Shown here piece by piece: positions 4,798 through 11,338 of a stretch of DNA of 11,338 nt. The translations under genes and the position numbers were made by a program. This DNA comes from an uncultured Subdoligranulum sp. (GTDB taxonomy: Bacteria; Bacillota; Clostridia; Christensenellales; CAG-314), in NCBI GenBank assembly GCA_902496185.1, contig CABUZX010000026.1, positions 1 through 11,338 on the forward strand, read 5' to 3'. The notes under the pieces were generated by a model that was not told the origin of the DNA, did not search any database, and saw only the letters and a list, made by a program, of their open reading frames with translations. Positions within the stretch are counted from its first letter, which is position 1, and each line of letters starts with the position of its first letter.

Positions 4798-5565
4798 ATG
4801 TCAAGTATAAAAGTAGCAATTATTAGTGACGACGTCAGTATGAGAGAGGGTATCAAAAGTTATTTTTCTGCAACGGAAGGGATATCCGTAGTTTTGGAAA
4901 GTGATGATGCGGAAGGCGTAATGGATAATTTCGAGCGTCTGGGCGTAGAGGTGGTAATTACGCAAGTTTTGATGGTGGGTATAAACGTTTTTGATATGAT
5001 GGAGCGGTTTGTCGGCAAAGATTATTGTCCAAAGTTTATCGTAATAAGCGAGCTTAAGAGCGAGGTTTTTATGTGTCGTTGTTTTGCAGGCGGGGCGAGC
5101 GCGTATTTGTTGAAACCGCTTAATATGAAGCAATTGGAAATAAAAGTACGCAACGTTTGCGGAAAATCAAATGAAATTAATCGCGTCGTAAAAAATGCAA
5201 ATCAAGTTGTGACCGACAAGAGCTTAGACGAAAAGTTGGCGACGATTTTTGTCAGTATTGGGATACCGCCACATATCAAAGGTTATCAATTTTTGCGTGA
5301 CGGAATAAAGTTTGTGGTGGAAGATCCTACTATTATCAATGCGATAACGCGAGAACTTTATCCGAACATTGCCAAAAAGCATGATACTACGCCAAGCAAA
5401 GTAGAGCGGGCAATACGCCACGCGATAGAAGTAGCTTGGAGTAGAGGCAAAATCGACAACATTAACAATTTGTTTGGGGTTAAGGTTTATTCTGCAAATG
5501 AAAAGCCCACAAACGGTGAGTTTATTGCCTTGATTGCCGATAAAATGTTGTTGGAAGGCGCGTAA
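4798..5565 (+). CDS. Spo0A-like sporulation response regulator lacking the phosphoacceptor Asp
   Basis: The protein has 255 residues. Residues 3-120 form a receiver domain and 143-253 the Spo0A DNA-binding domain. That domain is strongly conserved: GIPPHIKGY (155-163), LYPNIAKK (187-194) and the recognition region SKVERAIRHAIEVAWSRG (200-217). In the receiver the acidic pair Asp11/Asp12 and the conserved Lys106 remain. The phosphorylation site, normally LD56IIMP, reads TQ56VLMV, with Gln56 encoded by CAA at 4963-4965; the usual Thr84 is Ser. Phosphorelay activation by the normal route is therefore not expected. The start at 4798 has AGGAGG (4786-4791) 6 nt upstream; a longer frame from TTG at 4744 overlaps the promoter. 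The gene is monocistronic, beside a tRNA, not after spoIVB as usual, so it may be a second copy. Confidence 0.93.
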   Translation: MSSIKVAIISDDVSMREGIKSYFSATEGISVVLESDDAEGVMDNFERLGVEVVITQVLMVGINVFDMMERFVGKDYCPKFIVISELKSEVFMCRCFAGGASAYLLKPLNMKQLEIKVRNVCGKSNEINRVVKNANQVVTDKSLDEKLATIFVSIGIPPHIKGYQFLRDGIKFVVEDPTIINAITRELYPNIAKKHDTTPSKVERAIRHAIEVAWSRGKIDNINNLFGVKVYSANEKPTNGEFIALIADKMLLEGA

Positions 5566-5580
5566 TAAAAATGTTAAAAT

Positions 5581-5615
5581 GCTTTTTAAAACTCGGGGGA
5601 AAACTTTTAAAAAGC
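5581..5615 (+). repeat. Hairpin with G-rich loop in the 3' region of the spo0A-like transcript
   Basis: GCTTTTTAAAA (5581-5591) is the exact reverse complement of TTTTAAAAAGC (5605-5615). The 13-nt loop contains CTCGGGGG. The hairpin starts 16 nt after the stop codon and just precedes the true terminator. It has no U-run of its own, so it is not a standard terminator; mRNA stabilisation or a small regulatory element are possible roles. Confidence 0.6.
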
Positions 5616-5620
5616 GTCAA

Positions 5621-5649
5621 AAAAAGAGACTGTATTCAGTCTCTTTTTT
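5621..5649 (+). terminator. Terminator of the spo0A-like gene
   Basis: AAAAAGAGACTG (5621-5632) pairs perfectly with CAGTCTCTTTTT (5637-5648) around a TATT loop, ending in six T residues (5644-5649). The A-run on the left arm means it could also act on the minus strand, though no minus-strand gene ends here. Confidence 0.9.
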
Positions 5650-5683
5650 AACTTAAATTTGCTGTATGGCAATTTGCTTATAC

Positions 5684-5712
5684 TTGTCAAATTTTTTTTT
5701 ATGTGGTATAAT
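5684..5712 (+). promoter_or_regulatory. SigA promoter of polA-coaE
   Basis: TTGTCA (5684-5689), a 17-nt spacer and a perfect TATAAT (5707-5712) form a strong vegetative promoter. Transcription should start near 5719, about 30 nt upstream of polA. Confidence 0.85.
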
Positions 5713-5748
5713 AATTAAAAACAAATTAACAAACGACGGAAAACGGTT

Positions 5749-8280
5749 ATGAGGGGAAAGATAGTTTTTTTTGACGGAAACAGTATTTTAAACAGGGCTT
5801 ATTACGCTTTACCGCCTTTAAACAACAGGGATGGGCAAAACGTCAACGCCGTAATGGGGTTTTTGAATATTTTTTTAAAGACTTTGGAAAACGAGCAACC
5901 GACCAAAATTGTGGTGGCTTTTGACAAGCGTGGTAAAAATTTCCGCAAGGATTTGTACGAAGACTACAAAGCTAACCGAAAAGGTATGCCTGACGACCTT
6001 GCGGGGCAGTTGCCTATTTTGCAAGGAATTTTAAAAGCCATGCAAATTAAGGTTGTAGAGGAGGCGGGAGTTGAGGCAGACGATATTATAGGCACGTTGT
6101 CTAATAGGTTTGGTTTGCCCGCCGTCATTTACACCGGAGACAAGGATTTGTTGCAGTTAATTGATAAAAATACTACCGTAGTACTTACAAAGCGTGGAGT
6201 TACGGACGTTTTGCGTATGGACGAGCAAACGCTTTTGGTTGAAATGGGTCTTACGCCAAATCAAGTGGTGGATTACAAGGCGTTGTGCGGAGATTCGTCG
6301 GACAATATACCCGGCGTAAGCGGAATTGGGCAAAAGGGCGCGTTAAATCTTTTGAAAGAGTACGGTGACGTTGACGGTATTTACGACAACATAGACCAAA
6401 TAAAGGGCGCAACTAAAACAAAGCTGTTAGAAGGGCGCGAAATGGCGTATTTGAGTAGACGTCTTGCTTTGATAATTAGAGACCTTTCTATTGAGTGCGA
6501 GCTTGATGCTTGCGGATTGCCTGTTTTTGACGGCGCTGTTAAGGCTGAGTTGGCTAAGCAGGATTTTAATTCTATTATTAAACGAATTAACTTTGAGGAG
6601 GACGGCGCGGAAAGCGCGTCGCAAAATCTTGAATTTGAGCGCATAGAAATTTTGGACGAAACCGCGTTGCGTGATATTTTGAAGCAACGTTCCGACGAAA
6701 AGCAAATGGCTTTTGTCGTAGGCGAAGATTTGTGCTTTGCCTTTGATACGAAAAAAGAATACCACGTTTTATTTAGCGATAATTTTTTGGTAGGGCTTAC
6801 TTTTGAAAAGGCTTTAAAGATTTGTTCTCCTTTGCTTGAGGGGGACGTTTCCAAAACGGTTTACGACGGAAAAAGTTTAAAGCGGTATTTGTCGGAGTTT
6901 GGCGTAGTAGTCAACAACGTGGAGTACGACCTTGATATTATGCAATATCTTGCGGAGTACCGTAGTTTTAAAAATTTTGAAGCTTTTAAGTCGGCAAAAG
7001 GCGAAGGCGTTGCCTGTCTTATGTTGTCGCTAAAGGACGAGTATATTGCAAGGTTAAAAGAGCAAAATATATGGGATCTTTACGTTGAAGTGGAGTTGCC
7101 TTTGTCTGATTTGCTTTTGACAATGGAGCAAGAGGGCGCAAAAGTGGATTTAAGTGCGTTAAAGGAGCTGAGCGACGGTTTTGTTGAGGAAATTAAAAAA
7201 CTCACCGAACAGGCGTTTTTGCTGGCTGGCGAAGAATTTAACGTCTTGTCGCCAAAACAGTTGGGGCATATTTTGTTTGAAAAACTCGGTTTGCCTCACG
7301 GAAAAAAGACAAAAACGGGATACAGTACCGATAACGACGTTTTAGAAAATATTGCCGATAAACATCCTATAATAGACGTAGTATTAAAAATTCGTCAGCT
7401 TACAAAGCTAAATAGTACTTACGCCGAGGGGATTTCGGCGTTGGTCAAAAACGGAAAAGTTCATACGCATTACAATCAAACGCTCACTACTACGGGAAGG
7501 TTAAGTAGCAGTGATCCCAATTTGCAAAATATCCCAATACGCAACGAGCAGGGTAGGGAAATACGAAAAGCCTTTGTACCGAGTAGGGACGTATTGGTGT
7601 CGGCTGATTACAGCCAGATAGAACTCAGGTGGCTTGCCTACTTTAGCAACGATAAAAATTTGATAGAAGCCTTTGAAAGGGATGAGGATATTCACACCAA
7701 GGTTGCTGGCGAAATATTCGGTATCCCCAACGAAATGGTTAATTCTTCTATGCGACGCACGGCAAAGGCGGTAAACTTTGGTGTGGTTTACGGAATAAGT
7801 GATTTCGGTTTGGCAAAAAACGTCGGTATATCCGTTGCAAAGGCAAAGCAGTATATCGTCAAATATTTTGAAAGGTATCCGCAAGTCAAAAATTATCTTG
7901 ACGGAGTGGTAGAAGAGGCAAAAAGGCTCGGATACGTCACCACCGTTTTGGGCAGGCGCAGATACGTTCCCGAACTCAAAAGTCAAAATTTTGCTTTACG
8001 CGGTTTTGGCGAGCGAGCGGTTAAAAATATGCCCTTGCAGGGTAGCGCCGCCGACCTTATGAAGGTGGCAATGCTAAAAGTGGACAAACGGTTAAAAGCG
8101 GAAGGGCTAAAAAGTAAAATTATTATGCAAATTCACGACGAGTTGGTAGTGGACGCAACTTTTGAAGAACAAAAGCAGGTGGAAAATATCTTGAGGGAAG
8201 AAATGGAAAACGCAATGGTTTTGTCCGTGCCCTTTAAGGTTTCCGTTTCTGCTGGTTGTAATTTGTACGAGGCAAAGTGA
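5749..8280 (+). CDS. polA: DNA polymerase I
   Basis: The protein has 843 residues, slightly short of the Bacillus enzyme (about 877). It fills gaps in excision repair and removes RNA primers. The 5'-3' exonuclease domain (about 1-285) is intact, with acidic motifs FDGNS, EADDIIG, TGDKDLLQL and GDSSDNIPGVSGIG. The middle domain (about 300-450) has the 3'-5' exonuclease fold region but no DxE motif or other catalytic acids, so proofreading is predicted absent, as in Bacillus stearothermophilus Pol I. The polymerase domain is complete. Motif A, DYSQIELR, has Asp620. Motif B, RRTAKAVNFG, spans 669-678. Motif C, QIHDELV, has Asp797. TTTGRLSSSDPNLQNIP marks the thumb/palm entry. The ribosome binding site is weak (ACGGAAAACGG). 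coaE follows after 1 nt. Confidence 0.98.
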   Translation: MRGKIVFFDGNSILNRAYYALPPLNNRDGQNVNAVMGFLNIFLKTLENEQPTKIVVAFDKRGKNFRKDLYEDYKANRKGMPDDLAGQLPILQGILKAMQIKVVEEAGVEADDIIGTLSNRFGLPAVIYTGDKDLLQLIDKNTTVVLTKRGVTDVLRMDEQTLLVEMGLTPNQVVDYKALCGDSSDNIPGVSGIGQKGALNLLKEYGDVDGIYDNIDQIKGATKTKLLEGREMAYLSRRLALIIRDLSIECELDACGLPVFDGAVKAELAKQDFNSIIKRINFEEDGAESASQNLEFERIEILDETALRDILKQRSDEKQMAFVVGEDLCFAFDTKKEYHVLFSDNFLVGLTFEKALKICSPLLEGDVSKTVYDGKSLKRYLSEFGVVVNNVEYDLDIMQYLAEYRSFKNFEAFKSAKGEGVACLMLSLKDEYIARLKEQNIWDLYVEVELPLSDLLLTMEQEGAKVDLSALKELSDGFVEEIKKLTEQAFLLAGEEFNVLSPKQLGHILFEKLGLPHGKKTKTGYSTDNDVLENIADKHPIIDVVLKIRQLTKLNSTYAEGISALVKNGKVHTHYNQTLTTTGRLSSSDPNLQNIPIRNEQGREIRKAFVPSRDVLVSADYSQIELRWLAYFSNDKNLIEAFERDEDIHTKVAGEIFGIPNEMVNSSMRRTAKAVNFGVVYGISDFGLAKNVGISVAKAKQYIVKYFERYPQVKNYLDGVVEEAKRLGYVTTVLGRRRYVPELKSQNFALRGFGERAVKNMPLQGSAADLMKVAMLKVDKRLKAEGLKSKIIMQIHDELVVDATFEEQKQVENILREEMENAMVLSVPFKVSVSAGCNLYEAK

Positions 8281-8281
8281 T

Positions 8282-8851
8282 ATGGCAAAAAAAGTTATAG
8301 CTTTAACCGGTGGTATTGGTTGTGGAAAGTCCACCGCGGGCAGGTTTTTTTTGAGACAGGGTTTTTGTGTGCTTGACTGCGACAAGATTTCAGCGGAGGT
8401 TGCGACCGATTGCGACGTACTTGATGAAATTTGCAAAACTTTTGGCAATCGTTTTGTCGTTGACGGTATGCTTGATAGGCGCGCCCTTGCGGTGGAAGTG
8501 TTTACCGACAAGCAAAAGACACAGCAACTTAATAAGATTTTTCATCCAAGAATATTGCAAAAGTTGAAAGAAAAAATAGACGATACCGAAGGCGTAGTTT
8601 TTGTTGAAATTCCCTTGTTGGAGGACGGGGTAAGTCAATGGTTTGACGAAATATGGCTTTTTGAGGCGCAAAAACAAAAAATCTTGGAGAGAGTTTTTGC
8701 GCGCGACAATCGCACCGAAGAACAAGTGCAAGCAATACTTGACCGACAAAGCGCTTATTCTGCGTTGAGTAACGTTTTGGTTGTAAACAACGACGGCACG
8801 CAACAAGAGTTTGAGCAAAAGCTATCCGCTTTGTTGCAAAAAATTGTTTGA
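8282..8851 (+). CDS. coaE: Dephospho-CoA kinase
   Basis: The protein has 189 residues, normal for the family. It catalyses the last step of coenzyme A synthesis, ATP-dependent phosphorylation of the 3'-hydroxyl of dephospho-CoA. The P-loop GGIGCGKST is at residues 10-18. The substrate-side acidic motif DCDKI (32-36), LDRRAL (64-69), HPRI (88-91), EIPLLED (109-115) and the lid region with RDNRTEEQVQAILDRQ (141-156) follow in the usual order. It begins 1 nt after the polA stop codon; CGAGG (8268-8272), inside the end of polA, serves as ribosome binding site at 9 nt spacing. Co-transcription with polA is common in Firmicutes, though mutM is often between them and is missing here. A terminator follows. 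Confidence 0.97.
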   Translation: MAKKVIALTGGIGCGKSTAGRFFLRQGFCVLDCDKISAEVATDCDVLDEICKTFGNRFVVDGMLDRRALAVEVFTDKQKTQQLNKIFHPRILQKLKEKIDDTEGVVFVEIPLLEDGVSQWFDEIWLFEAQKQKILERVFARDNRTEEQVQAILDRQSAYSALSNVLVVNNDGTQQEFEQKLSALLQKIV

Positions 8852-8864
8852 CAACAATTTTATC

Positions 8865-8902
8865 AAAAAAAGAGCAAACTGATAGGTTTGCTCTTTTTTT
8901 TT
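8865..8902. terminator. Bidirectional terminator between coaE and the convergent 8921-10885 gene
   Basis: AGAGCAAAC (8871-8879) pairs perfectly with GTTTGCTCT (8886-8894) around a 6-nt loop. Nine T residues follow on the plus strand (8894-8902) and seven A residues precede (8865-8871), giving a U-tail on the minus strand as well. It ends both the polA-coaE transcript and the opposing minus-strand gene. Confidence 0.92.
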
Positions 8903-8920
8903 GGGATTTTAAAATAAACT

Positions 8921-10885
8921 TTACTTTTGCTTGTTTACGTCAAAAAAGTCTTCGTCGATATTAGGATCTTTTTCCTGCAGTTTTTTAAAGTTGAGTTTTG
9001 CGTTGGCTTCTTCGCGCACTGCTTCCATCTTTTTGGTGCGAAGTCGTAAAATTACGATATAAATGATAACGACCAATACTATTGCCGTGCAAGCCGTTGC
9101 AAGTATTTGAGAATTTGTCATACCTATGTTGTAGGCTTTTAAAAGGTCCGTAGAGGCGACGTAACCCTTGTAGAGTATATCGTCAACCACGACGCCAACG
9201 TAGCACACGCCGTTGTCCAGCGTCTCATATAGGCGAACTTCCTTGCCGCCCTTGACGGTGATTTGGTTTCCGTTGGCGTCAAGTAGATAATTGTCTTCTA
9301 CCGCGTCCGTTTCGGCGGTAAGATAAATTTCCAACCGTTTGCCAACTACGGGATTTGCCGCTTTGCGTTGATAGGGCGTATAATCTTTTTTGGGGCTGTT
9401 TGAGCCGATATTGACGGCAAAAACAAAGCCGTATTGTTCGGTGCCGTTTAAGGAATATTTTATGAGATAAAAATTTTCATACTCGCCGATTACCGTAATG
9501 GAAGAAAGTTTTTCTAAGGAATCGGAAAGCAAAAAGTCGTCGGACTCTATCGGCAGATGATATACGTTTGATTTGATTAGAATAATACCGTCAAGATCCA
9601 ATCCCGTAGCTTTGGAATCGGTTTTTATGCAGTTGCTATTGCGTATCCAGCCGAATTTGCCTTGGAAAAATACGTAGCTAAAAAGTTGGTCGTCGCTTTG
9701 GGCTAAAATAATAAATCTATCCGTTGCGTCAAATTTGTCCCTTTCGATTGCGTTGAGTTTTTCGTCTTGAATAAACTCGGTATTCGTGGGTTTGTAAATT
9801 ATGTTAGAAGGGTAACCGATTGCCGTTGCAACCTGGATTTTGGAAATATCGTAATCTGGCAAATTGTAATTAAGTTCACTTGCGCCTAGCTCACCGTAAA
9901 ACTCAATAAGGGCAGGTTTGGTTTCCGTCGTGACGTCCACCGTCGTGTAAATGAGACGCGGTTTTTCGTAATATTTATTTTGGGTTTCGCCTACCGTCTT
10001 GGTGGTGTAGTCGCACAAAACGAACATTGTGTCGCCTGCAATTGCTATATCCTTTGCCAAAAATCCGCAGTTTTGCCAGAGTTGCAGGTCGGTAGTTTCT
10101 TGAGCAAAAATAATATTTTTGATTGTTTTGGGCGAATAGAATAAAATTTCCGTTCCATATTGAAAAACGTTTATAACGTCGCTGATTTCGCTTACGTCTT
10201 TAAAAACTTCGGCGTTTTCGTCGTGAGTTTCCGTTTTGTCTTTAGTTGAATTTAAGGACAATTTGCTGGAATACAAAGTGTCGTTCATATTAAAGTAAAC
10301 GACAACGCGTTGGTCGTCGGCGGGATCGTTGACGAGATATTTGATTTGTGAGCCGTAAAAGTTGGATGCTTTTACTTCTACGTCAAAGTTGTCGGCCAGT
10401 CTTGCTCCAACGTAATAAAATTTGTTTTCGTTGTTGGTTGTGTAATAGGCAAAGTATAAAGCGTCGTTGCAAGCTTCGATATCCAAAACGTTGTTTACGT
10501 TGATGGTTTTGATTGACGGGTCTGTTTTGGTAAGATCGTACGAAATAATTTTGTCTTGTTGCATCAAAAATAAAACGCTTTGATTTGGGGTGACGGCAAT
10601 ATCGGTAGTTTCGCCTTTTAAGCTTTTGTCGGCAAAAAGCGATTTGATTCCGTCGGGAGTGAGTACGTGGATGATGGTATATTTTTGACCGCCTTCCTCG
10701 ATGGTGTCGGCAATATAAAGATTGTTGCCTCGAGCCGTAATGGACTGAGGAGAGGATAAGCTAATTGCAACACCTTCCTTCACGCCGGCAAAAACTTCGT
10801 CGCTTGGTAAATACGCCAAACAAGTTGTAAAAAACGCCGACAATAAGGCAATAATTATTAAAACAAAATATTTCTTTTTAATCAT
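8921..10885 (-). CDS. Secreted, membrane-anchored protein with beta-propeller-like and SH3-like regions
   Basis: The product has 654 residues and I do not recognise a named family. Residues 1-24 form a signal peptide (basic KKK, hydrophobic core, likely cleavage after CLA); the Cys22 context lacks a proper lipobox. Residues about 40-340 contain repeated beta strands of NHL/beta-propeller character, such as SITARGNNLYIAD (48-60) and a TDIAVTPNQSVLFL segment. Residues about 390-590 hold three SH3-like modules, around the QGKFGWIRNSNCI, GTEQYGFVFAVNI and ILYKGYVASTDLL segments. A single membrane helix (about 594-613) is followed by RLRTKK and a charged cytosolic tail of 41 residues. The topology is therefore outside-facing, anchored at the C-terminus. 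AGGGT lies about 7 nt upstream of the ATG. It is transcribed alone. A cell-wall sensing or binding role is a guess from domain types. Confidence 0.88.
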   Translation of the reverse strand: MIKKKYFVLIIIALLSAFFTTCLAYLPSDEVFAGVKEGVAISLSSPQSITARGNNLYIADTIEEGGQKYTIIHVLTPDGIKSLFADKSLKGETTDIAVTPNQSVLFLMQQDKIISYDLTKTDPSIKTINVNNVLDIEACNDALYFAYYTTNNENKFYYVGARLADNFDVEVKASNFYGSQIKYLVNDPADDQRVVVYFNMNDTLYSSKLSLNSTKDKTETHDENAEVFKDVSEISDVINVFQYGTEILFYSPKTIKNIIFAQETTDLQLWQNCGFLAKDIAIAGDTMFVLCDYTTKTVGETQNKYYEKPRLIYTTVDVTTETKPALIEFYGELGASELNYNLPDYDISKIQVATAIGYPSNIIYKPTNTEFIQDEKLNAIERDKFDATDRFIILAQSDDQLFSYVFFQGKFGWIRNSNCIKTDSKATGLDLDGIILIKSNVYHLPIESDDFLLSDSLEKLSSITVIGEYENFYLIKYSLNGTEQYGFVFAVNIGSNSPKKDYTPYQRKAANPVVGKRLEIYLTAETDAVEDNYLLDANGNQITVKGGKEVRLYETLDNGVCYVGVVVDDILYKGYVASTDLLKAYNIGMTNSQILATACTAIVLVVIIYIVILRLRTKKMEAVREEANAKLNFKKLQEKDPNIDEDFFDVNKQK

Positions 10886-10924
10886 ATTTTTACCCTAAAA
10901 CATTATTAAAGATTATTATATTAC

Positions 10925-10953
10925 AATATACCAAATAAAACGAGTTTTTTCAA
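10925..10953 (-). promoter_or_regulatory. SigA promoter of the 8921-10885 gene
   Basis: On the minus strand TTGAAA (10948-10953), a 17-nt spacer and TATATT (10925-10930) match the vegetative consensus at five of six bases each. Transcription should start near 10918, giving a leader of about 33 nt. Confidence 0.75.
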
Positions 10954-11223
10954 TAGTTTGGTGGTATTTTTTTTGAAATTTAAAAAAATTTATTTTTTTG
11001 CTATTGTTTGAGTGTTGTAATATTATGTTTTGTTTCTTAAAATACTATAACAGCAATAACAAGGAAATTTAGTGAAGTTTAAGTGTTCAAATTCTAAAAC
11101 TTTCAATTTTTTGAAAAAAGTTTCGAAAAAGTGTGTTTTTTTTCCGTTTTGAAAACCCATATAGGTAGAAAGGGCAAAAAGCTCAGTTTACTAATTTGTA
11201 AGTTTATCAATTTTATTAAATAT
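10954..11223. other. AT-rich intergenic region upstream of the right-edge gene
   Basis: I see no gene here. A possible plus-strand promoter is TTGTAA (11015-11020), 17 nt, TAAAAT (11038-11043), which would give the right-edge gene a leader of nearly 190 nt. Within that leader TTTCAA (11101-11106) pairs with TTGAAA (11111-11116) around TTTT, and a run of eight T residues lies at 11136-11143. No known riboswitch class is recognisable. Confidence 0.4.
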
Positions 11224-11236
11224 AAGGAGGAAAAAG

Positions 11237-11338
11237 ATGATGAACGAACTATTTGCAAAATATCGCAGAAAGTTAACTGTGGAAGGCGTGTTAAAGTCAG
11301 TATTGACAAGCGCGTTGTTCGGTTTAGCGGCGATGTTA
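11237..11338 (+). CDS. N-terminal fragment of a putative membrane protein, cut by the window edge
   Basis: The frame is open for 34 codons to the window edge. The start is well supported by AAGGAGG (11224-11230) 6 nt upstream of tandem ATG codons at 11237 and 11240; the first has the better spacing. The visible protein starts with a short basic amphipathic segment (AKYRRKLTVEG) and then a hydrophobic stretch with small residues (SVLTSALFGLAAML), which looks like the beginning of a first membrane helix. Too little is present to name a family. It is divergent from the 8921-10885 gene. Confidence 0.75.
   Translation, partial: MMNELFAKYRRKLTVEGVLKSVLTSALFGLAAML

Noticed and set aside
11150..11200. 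Segment with GGTAG and GGGCAAA-like words recalling a c-di-GMP riboswitch
   Set aside because: The conserved pairing and the remaining motif blocks are absent, so the words look accidental.

Overview
The window reads as chromosomal DNA of a low-GC, spore-forming Firmicute, most likely in the Clostridia. The evidence is AT-rich spacers, strong GGAGG ribosome binding sites, an L21 mRNA leader, a ribosomal protein L27 with the Firmicutes N-terminal extension beside its protease Prp, a Spo0A-type regulator, and a SigG-like promoter. I cannot place it to genus. All genes look intact, and I see no insertion sequence, prophage or CRISPR array.

Layout. Positions 1-84 are the 3' end of an upstream transcript with its terminator. 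A minus-strand pair follows (183-1360): a helical-bundle protein and, upstream of it, an Asn/Gln/Ser-rich protein with a CxC tail. The two overlap by ATGA and sit behind a near-consensus SigG promoter, so they look like forespore genes. Divergent from them is the rplU-prp-rpmA ribosomal operon (1557-2479), with a SigA promoter, L21 leader and terminator. Next come an OGG1-type 8-oxoguanine glycosylase (2543-3364) and an NYN/PIN-like protein with an acidic tail (3419-4057). An intergenic stretch of about 740 nt (4058-4797) holds two terminators, a nested inverted repeat, tRNA-Leu(CAA) on the minus strand, and a complex regulatory region for a spo0A-like gene (4798-5565). polA and coaE (5749-8851) form an operon that ends at a bidirectional terminator. 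That terminator is shared with a convergent 654-residue signal peptide / beta-propeller / SH3-like / membrane-anchored protein (8921-10885). The window closes with the first 34 codons of a putative membrane protein (from 11237).

Main point of interest. The Spo0A-like protein has an almost perfectly conserved DNA-binding domain, but its receiver has Gln (codon CAA) where the phosphoacceptor Asp56 should be, and two nearby residues are also changed. It sits alone beside a tRNA gene. Its upstream region carries an exact 0A box, a SigH-like -35, a 26-bp perfect palindrome with two further half-sites, and a proximal SigA-like promoter. This suggests a phosphorylation-independent Spo0A variant or paralog wired into the sporulation network. 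The SigG-type promoter on the 719-1360 / 183-722 pair is a second sporulation link. The remaining genes are housekeeping (translation, DNA repair and replication, CoA synthesis) or uncharacterised.
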